Origin: Coptis chinensis
Taxonomy: Eukaryota > Streptophyta > Magnoliopsida > Ranunculales > Ranunculaceae
Length of the DNA: 64,000 bases
Direction: 5' to 3'
Assembly (NCBI GenBank): GCA_015680905.1
Contig: CM027384.1
Span: forward strand, 80,323,501-80,387,500
The notes under the pieces are model-generated. The model was not told where the DNA came from. It made no database searches and saw only the letters and a program-made list of their open reading frames with translations. This document shows, one piece after another, positions 55,594-64,000 of the stretch. The stretch's first letter is position 1, and every line of letters begins with the position of its first letter. The position numbers were made by a program, and so were the translations under genes.

Positions 55594-58500
55594 ATGATGA
55601 AAAAACATAACTTTAAAAGAGTTGTAGTTTCAGAGAATAAAAAGAATGAAGAAATAGGATGGGAACTTAGACCTGGAGGTATGCTTGTTCAGAAGAGAAT
55701 TGATGGAGTTGGTGCTTCAGGACCTATGATCAAGATCAAGGTTTCTCATGGTTCTTACCAACATGAGATTAATGTTCCTGCTCAATCTACTTTTGGTAAT
55801 TCTCAAAATTTTCCTTGATGCAATGGGGGTTCTTTCTTTTATCAATCGTATTGTGTATACATATGTGTTGCATTTTATATACAATGCAAGTTTTTATGGA
55901 GTACTGGACTGTTGCTAATTTAGATAGTTGCATTATGCATTCCCTCCTCGTTCAGTGCAAATTGATTCCTTCCTCGTTAAGTGGCTTCTAGTCCTTGAAG
56001 GTAGTTATGATGATCCCTAATTACCCTTTGTATTTTTGTATTTTTTACTTTTGGGGATTTATGTGAAAGTGATGTATACATGCTTAATTTGGTTTGCTGT
56101 GAAAGAAATTTAAAGTGGATGTTTTCCATCAAGTTGAATTTTGGTCATTTTTATGTTGTACTGTTTACTATGTAGAATAAGTCTGTTAAAACTTAATGTG
56201 TTTAACATAAAGAAATTTTTTTGACCCAATAATATGGTTGTTTTGGGCTATTATGTCATTTTTGGCTTTGGAATTGATGTGTTGTGCTTTCTTTGTGGTT
56301 AATTAAGGCGATTTGAAGAGGCTTCTTGCCCATGAGACTGGTTTAAAGCCTAAGGAACAAAGACTATTGTTTAGAGGGAAGGAAAAAGAAGATACAGATT
56401 GTTTGCACATGGCTGGTGTACTGGACATGTCAAAAGTAGTACTCTTGGAGGACCCAGCAAGCAGGGAAAAGAAGCTTCAGGAGAGGAAGAATGATAGTGG
56501 AGTATCAAAATCATGTGAAGCTATAGCTAAAGTCAGGGTTGAGGTGGATAAGCTGACCAAGAAGGTGATGACTTACCTGCAATTCTGACCTTGTGGCAAA
56601 AAAACTCATCTCGTTGGTTTCGATTTTGTAGGTATCAGCCCTAGAGTCGATCATGAGGAACGGGACCAAGATTGCAGAGAAGGAGTTCAATATCTTGACA
56701 GAGTTGTTTATGATGCAGTTGCTTAAGTTGGATGGCATTGCAGCCGAAGGGGAAGCAAAAGATCAGAGACGTATTGAGGTTTGTAGTTGGTCCTTTTTTC
56801 CTTGATAGTTTATACTTGGTTTGCTTTTTTATGTAGTGTTCTTTGTACATCAATAATTTCCACCATTAATGTTGTTACCCTTGGGGTGAGCATGGGCAAA
56901 CCTGAAAGTACACTAGCTTGCCTTAAGTCTACAAAACTTCATGTACTTGCCTTTTATTTGAACTAGGAATGTATGCGTGTTTCTATAAACTGTTCTTCAA
57001 ATATATTATTTTATATCTTTTCAGTTTTCCATAAAAATTACTCTGTAAGTCAGTTCTCAGGGTACCATGATTCCATGAAAAGTGTTTCACATATCCCTGA
57101 AACTATATGTATTACATCTAAATCCAATTGATGGTGTAAAGTCTTTTAGGAGTGTAGATGGTATTTTTTGAGTCTCTTTGTAACTAGGTGGGACCATGTA
57201 ATGTTCTTAGACATGGGGTGATGAGTTACATTCTTTAGGCTTTTTTTGGTAGATTTATTTTCTTTTCTTTTCACTTGTAATGTAGGCCTTCTGAGCTTCC
57301 TTTGTTAATGATATTACATTTTACCTGAGCGGGGAAAGAGAAAAAAAAATCCACCAATCCTCAAAAATTCAAATTATGTCTAATATGAGGAACAAAGGTA
57401 GAGATGGAGAAGAAAATATGCAGAGACCCCCAAAGAAAGAAGAAGAAACATGGCTCCTTAATATCTTATCTAAACCACACATGTTGAAGTTAGTCTGGCA
57501 GGAAATATTAAATTCGGACCTAAACCCAGATCCCGTTGAAGAATTGAGTAAATAACTAATTAAATTGCAACTTCAAAAATCATAAAAACATTAAAGATGC
57601 TATATATCAGGCTTTCTCTTAAATAAACATGTTCGTCGAAAGCTTATATAGTGTCTTCCTAAGCTTATACAGTGTCGTCCCAAAACCTTTTAGTTTACGG
57701 CTTATTAACGTGTTTAACGGACGACACTGTATAAGCTTATGAAGACACTATATAAGCTTCCAACGAACATGTCCGTCAATGGACATGTCCGTTTAAGAGA
57801 AAGCATGTGCTATATATATGGTTAAAGATGGGCAGTACATGGGACTGGATACAATTCTTCACAAGGTTTACTTTCGAAACAACTGCATAGAATTCTGTCA
57901 CATTAACTTTGTTTGTACCAACTTTCGCTCGTCATATGTCTTGCCTATCTTTGAGCATACAAAATGATGTGAAAGTGTACTGTCATAGGCACGCACAGAA
58001 TTGGTACTCAAGTCCTACTATGGCTCTATGTCGCACCATTTTGTTTTGGTGAGTAGGTTAGGGTTGTGCCTAATGTAGGGGTATGGGGAATGAATTTGGA
58101 GATATCCAAGGGGAATGTAGACGCAGGTTAGAAAGGAAGACCAGGCCTCCCAGGTCAAATTGTACTACTAAGAAGGTGGGGTGATGAAGAAGGTGACAAA
58201 TAGGGACAATAAGAAAGGCTATGAGTATTTTAGCTTTTAAGGTTGTTGCAACGGTTTCTCCATACTGCAGACTGGTAAGTTAAGCTCCAAGTTTTGTGGT
58301 ATATGCAATAGGAGATGGTCTCCTTGAGATAGGAGATAGTCTCCTCTGAATCAAAGGACAGTTATGATTTGGTTAGCCAATCTGTTACAGTTATGAGAAT
58401 GGATTTGTTTCGGTTTTGGCCGGGTGATGTGTCTTTCTCTTGTAATTTGTGTATTCACTATATCTTATATATTAGAACATCACATTTACTGTTGGTTTTC

Positions 58501-58716
58501 GATTTTTCAACTCCTATACAGGTTCGCCGTGTACAAAGCTTTGTGGAAACCCTTGACATTCTAAAGTCCAGAAATTCCAATCCCTTCAGCAATGGTAGTA
58601 ATGCTGTGTCTGTGACTACCAAATGGCAAAAATTTGAGTCTGGAGTGGGAAGCTTGAGCGCTCCAACCACAAAATCATCTACAAAGATTACCAAGGACTG
58701 GGAACTCTTTGACTAA
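55594..58716 (+). CDS. BAG-family molecular chaperone regulator (ubiquitin-like + BAG domains), four exons
   Basis: BAG proteins bind the HSP70 ATPase domain and act as nucleotide-exchange co-chaperones; plant members with an N-terminal ubiquitin-like domain form the BAG1-4 group. Exons are 55594-55795, 56308-56564, 56632-56778 and 58522-58716, all with GT/AG introns. They join to 801 nt, 266 residues. After a basic start (MMKKHNFKRVVV) and the typical WELRPGGMLVQKR segment, the ubiquitin-like fold spans about 45-115 (IKIKVSHGSYQHEINVPAQ, TFG|DLKRLLAHETGLKP, EQRLLFRGKE). The BAG domain follows at about 140-215 (VRVEVDKLTKKV..LESIMRNG, EKEFNILTELFMMQLLKLDGI, VRRVQSFVETLDILK). A Ser/Thr-rich tail ends WELFD. 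The frame is intact throughout. A second ATG lies immediately after the first; either could start. Intron 3 (1743 bp) hosts a MITE. Confidence 0.95.
57608..57807. mobile_element. Mutator-like fold-back MITE in BAG intron 3 (TSD TGCTATATAT)
   Basis: 200 bp element with long arms: CAGGCTTTCTCTTAAATAAACATG...AGCTTATATAGTGTCTTC pairs with its reversed copy at the right (CATGCTTTCTCTTAAACGGACATG). TGCTATATAT is at 57598-57607 and 57808-57817. A 9-10 bp TSD suits the Mutator superfamily. It does not touch the splice sites. Confidence 0.8.
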
Positions 58717-59949
58717 AACACAGTAGCTAGCGGGCGTCTGTTGTTTCAGTCTTTGAACTTGCTATGGCGATTTTTGTACATCATTAGAAGAGAATTCTTT
58801 TAATCTTTTCAGAACTGGTTTTGAGGTTCTGCTCAAGAAGAGATGTGAAGTATATTAGAGAACCAGTCAGTGGCCTGTGATGTTGTAGATCAAGAGAAGT
58901 GTAATTGTATGACATCTGTAAATATGATTTTCCATCTCGGATTTGGACTGTATGTCTTAATTACACATGTAACTATTCTTTGATGTTAAGGTTGCCAAGT
59001 GATCCCGAAATACTAATGACGGACTGCATTGCAAGCAATTAAGCTTCCATCAGGGAATCATACATTCCAACCTCTTCAGTACTTGCCACCTTTTATTCAC
59101 TTACTTTTTTTTTTGTGCTAAAGTCCAACCTCTTTAGTACTTGCCACCTTTTATTCACCTACTCTAAAGTTCAAATTAAGGATGCTCTTTATTTGATTAA
59201 TCAAGTCTGCAATACCGAAATGATTCTTATTTCATCACTATCACTATAATTTGCATTGCGTGCGCGCGTACACTCATTTTCCCTCGGAAATATGTTTTGT
59301 GTGATTGACAAAAATAGCTTAGTTGTTGCACAAATGCACAATCAATGCAAGTAATGGTGGTAAAACACCAGTATCTGTCATTGACAAACTGTACAACTTC
59401 GTTAAAGTAGGGGTCTGGTAAAACATTTGTTTGCATCGCTTGGGCCCTATCGAATCGTTTTCCTTTCCGCCATGATAAGAAAAAAAATCAAAGTCGTCTA
59501 GATTCTAGACAAGAGTAGATGTGAGAAAGTGGGTTGGAGACCATGAAAAATTGGAAACTAGTCCAAGTTCAGGATTCACGTGCAATGAATGGATGCAATG
59601 AATTGACATTATGGTCTTTGATTCCTTTCTTTGTTTCGTAAGGTTCTCGAAGTCTCGAACTCGCCCTCATCTGCTCTTGATGCTGATTTCTCAGCAAAGG
59701 AATTGATATCAATAGGTTTGACTTTCAAATCGACCATAATTTTTTTTAGAGAGAATTGACTGCGGGGTGGAACTTTCGAATTTCTATGACAAAAAATCAG
59801 CTGATCTGATTTTTCATACCAATCAAATCAAATGACAATCTATAATTTTTGTTAGTGAAAACCAAACTAATTAGGGGAGCCGGTTAAGAATAACTCAAAG
59901 AGTGTAAATTCACTTTTTTTATTATTATTATTTTGTCTTCACTCATGCT
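58717..59949. other. 3' flank of BAG and intergenic DNA with a small tandem duplication
   Basis: 58717-58985 is probably the BAG 3' UTR. A 58 bp tandem duplication (CCAACCTCTTYAGTACTTGCCACC at 59067 and 59125) follows. No gene was found in 59170-59949. Confidence 0.5.
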
Positions 59950-60873
59950 TAGGGGTGTTTTCTTTGCCGAATTTCCGATTTTTCCGAAATCCGACCCGAA
60001 ATTAGTCTGGCTCTGGATGTAGTTTTCATGGGCCGATTTTCCGATTTTCCGATTTCCGAAAATTCCAAAAAAAAATTGGATCGGATTTGGATATAATTCT
60101 AAAATCCGAAAATTCCGATATTATTGCCAATTTATTCCGAAAATATATACTTCTCTCTCACTATACACTTGATTAGATCTCTAATCGCTCATTCATTTTC
60201 TAGTTTTTACTTCCAAAAACAAAACAAAAACGTAACCTAGCCGCTACTTCCCCACTTGAATTGGACCATTTCTCTTTGTCATTACACCGTCTGCCATAAC
60301 AACAATGATATGAAAAAAATGTCATTGAGTCATACAATGACTTCTTAGGACCAATCCAAAAGCCAAATTCCAATAGATAGAATATTATGCAATTACTTAG
60401 AGTCAAGACCATAATCCATTATTTATGCAGCATTAACTTCACGCTTCAATTTCCACACACGAAAAAAAATTGAAACATTACAAATACCCGCACCTCAACG
60501 AATACAATGCTTGCTATTGGTGGGTGCGGGTTTTTTTTTCTCGTTTTTCTTGGATCACTTGTTTTGAATGAAAATGAGTTTTCTCGATAAGAAACATGTC
60601 GTATTGTTGTTGGTACATTGGTGTTGTGGACATGGTTTTCTCTCCCAACAATGAACATTTGGCGTATGATATTCCAAAATAATTGAAAGTAAAGAAATCT
60701 TTGAAAATTTACTAAGTATTCGAAATTTCCGGAGTTATTTGAAATTTCGAAAGTTCAAATTGGAAATATATTTTGAATCGAAAAAATTGGATCGGATTTG
60801 GCTAGCATATTAGGTTCCGAAAAAAATTTGGAAAAATTCCGAAGGAGGCTAATCCGATCCGAAGTCACCCCTA
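59950..60873. mobile_element. Non-autonomous hAT transposon, 924 bp (TSD CTCATGCT)
   Basis: The element starts TAGGGGTG and ends CACCCCTA. It is flanked by perfect 8 bp CTCATGCT (59942-59949, 60874-60881). Subterminal TTCCGA/TCGGAA-type motifs (TTTCCGATTTTTCCGAAATCCGA; TCCGATCCGAAG) are frequent, as expected for hAT transposase-binding sites. No transposase ORF: the two minus-strand open frames inside (60200-60412, 60446-60658) are short and unrecognised. Confidence 0.92.
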
Positions 60874-60881
60874 CTCATGCT

Positions 60882-61616
60882 GCAAATTTTGTGCCAATCT
60901 CTTTCACCAAGATACCAAATCCGCTATGTAGGTTTCAATCAATACCTCACTAGTTAAGGACCTCTTTCCATAGACCCTTTGAAAGTTTGTAGTATGTCAA
61001 AGAATAAGTGCCAATGGTGTACCTGGGGAAAGAGTGCACTGGTACCACCACAAGGTTGGCCATTTGCCAATTTTGGTGTCTATCACGAAGGAAACTCTAT
61101 AGATTCTTATTTCCTTGTGCAATAAGCAGTAAGTAATATATACATGTAGAAACTATAAACAATGTTAAAAGGCACATGTAGATTTGAAGAATGATGTATT
61201 AGAATATATGTGTAATAGAGAGAGATCACTTTTATTTTATTTTTTGGGGGAGACCACTTTTATTTTATCGAGGAAGTGAATGGGGTATTCTAACTTTTTA
61301 TTGAAAAATGAAGAGGCTTAATGATAGCAAAGATAGAGAAGAGAAATGAGAGAATTATGCACCGTTTTAAATTTTGGAAAAAAATATTTTTGAGAAAAAA
61401 CAGTAATAAAACACTGCGCGCATTGCGATAATATAACTGACTTACTGACCCCTTGGTTAGTCTGGTTTTTTGTAACAAAAATTATATATTACCATTTGAC
61501 TGGTCCTAAAAGTTAGACCACTGTGTTTTTTGTCATAGAAATTCGAAAGTTCAGCTCATAGATAATTTCCCAATTTTTTGATGACTTGAAATCAACTATA
61601 ATTTTCGAACCCGTCC
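60882..61616. other. Intergenic, no gene seen
   Basis: AT-rich with a small duplicated ATCACTTTTATTTTAT / CCACTTTTATTTTAT near 61225-61270. Nothing else supported. Confidence 0.4.
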
Positions 61617-64000
61617 TACGAACGGGTATCGTTATATTAAATTATTCTTAAAAATATTAACAACTATGCAGAGCTATGAGATATGGAAACTATATTAATC
61701 ACTCATTCAAATTTCTTGCACCACTCTTTATAAAAAGAAAACACCAAACCTTGATAAAATCCACCGACTTATTTTTGTTGTTAGGTTTAATAATAGAAGT
61801 TAATATGGCAAAGATGATAAACACTACTTAAAATGCAAAACTATACTTGTTGAGAAATTATATTCTCTTTATATATAATATAACTATGTTTCAGGGTTAG
61901 TTCAATGCATTTGCATTAAGTTTCTGATTTTTCGTTAATTATTCTTTGAGGCTAGTTCAATATAGTTGCATCTAGTTTTCGATTTTCCATTAATTATTCT
62001 TTGAAGTTAATTCAATGTAGTTGTATCAAGTTTCTGATTTCCCGTTAATTATTCTTTGAGGTTAGTTCAGTGAAGTTGCACCAAGTTTATGATTTCCCAT
62101 TAGTTCTTCATTAAGGTTAATTCAGTGCAGTTGCATCTAGTTTTCATTATTTCGTTAATTACTCATTGAGATTAGTTCATTGCATTTGCATCCAGGTTCC
62201 AATTTTCCATTAATTACACTTTGAGGTTAGTTCAAGACATCTACATCCAGTTTCTGATTCCCCGTTAATTATTTTTCGAGGTTAATTCAATGCATTTGCA
62301 TCTAGCTTCCAATTTCCGGTTATTTATGCTTTGAGGGTAGTTCGATGCAGTTACATCCGATTTTCGATTTCCAAATAACAATTCTTTGAGATTATTTCAA
62401 TGCATTTGCATCTAGTTTTCGATTTTCCGTTAAATATTCTTCAAGGATATTGCATCCAATTTCTTATTTCTCAGACTATTAGTTAATCTATGATTTTAGT
62501 TTAATGTAGTTGCATCCAGTTTTCAATTTTCCATTAATTATTTTTTGAGATTAGTTCAATGCAGTTGCATCTAATTTCCGATTTCCCGTTAATTGTTCTT
62601 TGAGGTTAGTTCAATGCATTTGCAGCAAGTTTTCGATTTCCCGTTATTTATTTTTTGAGGTTTGTTCAATGCAGTTGCATCAAATTTATGATTTCCCGTT
62701 AATTATTCATTGAGGTTAGTTCAATGTGCAGTTGCATCCATTTTTCGATGTTTCATTAATTATTCTTTGAGATTAGTTTATTGCATTTGCATCCAGTTTT
62801 CGATTTCTCATTAATAACTCTTTGAGGTTAGTTCAATATATCTGCATCTAGTTTATGATTTATGATTATTTATCCTTTGAGGTTAGTTTGATTCAATTTC
62901 ATCCGATTTCTGATTTCCTGTTAACTATTCTTTGAGGTTATTTCAATGTATTTGCATATAATTTCTGATTTCCCGCCAATTATTATATAAGGTTAATTCA
63001 ATGCAGTTGCATTCGGTTTTTTATTTTATGTTAATTATGTTTTGAGGTTAATTCAATGGATTTGCATTCAGTTTCCGATTCTCCGTTAATTATTATTTGA
63101 GGTTTGTTTGATGCATTTGTATACTGTTTCTGATTTTTCGTTAAATATTTTTCAAGAATTTGCATCCAATTTCTAATTTTCCGTTATTTATTCTCTGACG
63201 TTAGTTTAATGCAGTCGTATCCAGTTTCCGATTTCTAATTAATTACTTTTTGAGTTTAGTTTATTGCATTTGCATAAAGTTTCCGATTTTCCATTAATTT
63301 ACTCTTAGAGCTCAGTTCAATGTATTTGAATCCAGTTTTTGATTTCCTTTTAATTATCCAATGTGATGTGTAATACCAACTTTCTATTGATCCATCTGTA
63401 GTGTCCTTACAAACATGACATAAAAATAAATTATGCTTGATTTACTATATGGGATCATTAAAGATTATCCAGTCCCCGATTTTCCTTTAATTATTCTTTA
63501 AATTATACCTAACTCATTATGTGGGATCTTCAAAGATTATCTACGAACGGGTCCTGTCATATTAATTATTCTGAAAAATATATGCAACTATATATGCATA
63601 ACTATTATATACAAATATTATATTGATCATTCATCCAAATTTCTTATAACATAAAAACTCCACGTACGTGCTCTCCATTAAAAAAAAACTCACCATTGAT
63701 AAAACCCTTCAACTTCATTTTGTTGTTTAATAATAATAATTTGATTGAAATTTTGTGAGATTGTCTAATAAGACGAAGTTCATACTGTAGTACTTGAATA
63801 GCAAGGTGTTCCAAATCATACGAAAAAAGATAAGATAAACACCGTTTTAAATGCAAAACTATACTTATCAAGACGTTCCACCAACATATAACACAACTAT
63901 ATTTTGAGGTTAGTTCAATATATTTGCATCCAGTTTCTGATTTTCTGTTATTTATTTTTTGAGGTTAGTTCAATGCAGTTGCATCCAGTTTCCGATTTAT
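61617..64000. repeat. Higher-order tandem duplication (~1.92 kb unit) containing a minisatellite
   Basis: CTACGAACGGGT at 61617 recurs at 63541. The following ~280-350 bp (CATTCAAATTTCTTGCACC.., CTTGATAAAATCC.., AAATGCAAAACTATACTT..) are repeated in order at 63542-63900 before the minisatellite resumes at about 63903. The second unit runs off the window. The palindrome ACCCGTCCTACGAACGGGT lies at the first unit start. Confidence 0.8.
61890..63355 (+). repeat. Minisatellite, ~55 bp unit, about 26 copies
   Basis: Consensus unit is close to TTGAGGTTAGTTCAATGCAG + TTGCATCCAGTTTCCGATTT + CCCGTTAATTATTCT. Copies differ at roughly 10-25% of positions and a few are shortened (for example near 62450 and 63160). 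The array restarts at about 63903-64000. Non-coding. Confidence 0.92.

Noticed and set aside
61617-61640. Helitron 3' end
   Set aside because: The ACCCGT..ACGGGT hairpin is suggestive, but no CTRR terminus or 5' TC end was found on either strand.

Overview
This is nuclear DNA of a flowering plant, most likely a eudicot. The evidence is AT-rich introns with GT/AG borders, plant-type gene families (ZIP transporter, BAG chaperone regulator, IQD, nucleotide-diphospho-sugar transferase) and a dense nest of plant transposons. The species cannot be named from the sequence. Only three ordinary host genes are convincing: a tiny two-exon ribosomal protein eL41 gene (222-378, minus), a two-exon ZIP metal transporter (36967-38683, minus; no AUG found for its first exon) and a four-exon BAG-family co-chaperone gene (55594-58716, plus). 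Nearly everything else is mobile DNA or its remains.

Left third (1-19 kb). After eL41 comes a large, decayed Ty3/gypsy element of Tat type (1830-17069, reading on the minus strand). It has two ~550 bp LTRs, a gag start, an integrase remnant and an antisense extra ORF of the 'putative gypsy type transposon' kind. Two ~3.5 kb LTR-like blocks, each with TG...CA ends and a perfect 5 bp target duplication, are inserted in it (3768-7274 and 8216-11791). A repeat fragment carrying an intronless ribosomal protein eL37 copy replaces part of its pol.

Middle (19-37 kb). A PIF/Harbinger element (19065-23546, TSD TTA) carries a broken transposase and a broken Myb/SANT ORF. It is followed by the 3' end of a LINE, an inverted second copy of the eL37-bearing repeat, and a full-length Ty1/copia element (29399-36917, TSD AAGAC, minus strand). 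The copia leader contains repeated LTR/gag-start duplications. It sits about 50 bp 3' of the ZIP stop codon.

Right half (39-54 kb). A tRNA-like SINE (about 237 bp when its parts are added, TSD TACAGAC) has been split by a 5.7 kb CACTA element (40343-46011, TSD GTT) and by a 2.05 kb solo LTR (46127-48177, TSD TGAGC). The CACTA element has no transposase. It carries fragments of at least three unrelated host genes: an IQD protein, a nucleotide-diphospho-sugar transferase and mitochondrial HSP70. A hAT-like MITE follows, then a second PIF/Harbinger element (48675-53334, TSD TTA) with a frameshifted transposase on the plus strand and a plant-mobile-domain-like gene converging on it from the minus strand.

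Right end (55-64 kb). The BAG gene carries a fold-back MITE in intron 3. It is followed by a 924 bp hAT element with a perfect 8 bp TSD and a ~55 bp minisatellite, which lies inside a ~1.9 kb higher-order tandem duplication running off the window.

All boundaries were read by eye from terminal motifs and target duplications. Family assignments rest on recognised protein motifs, not on a database search.
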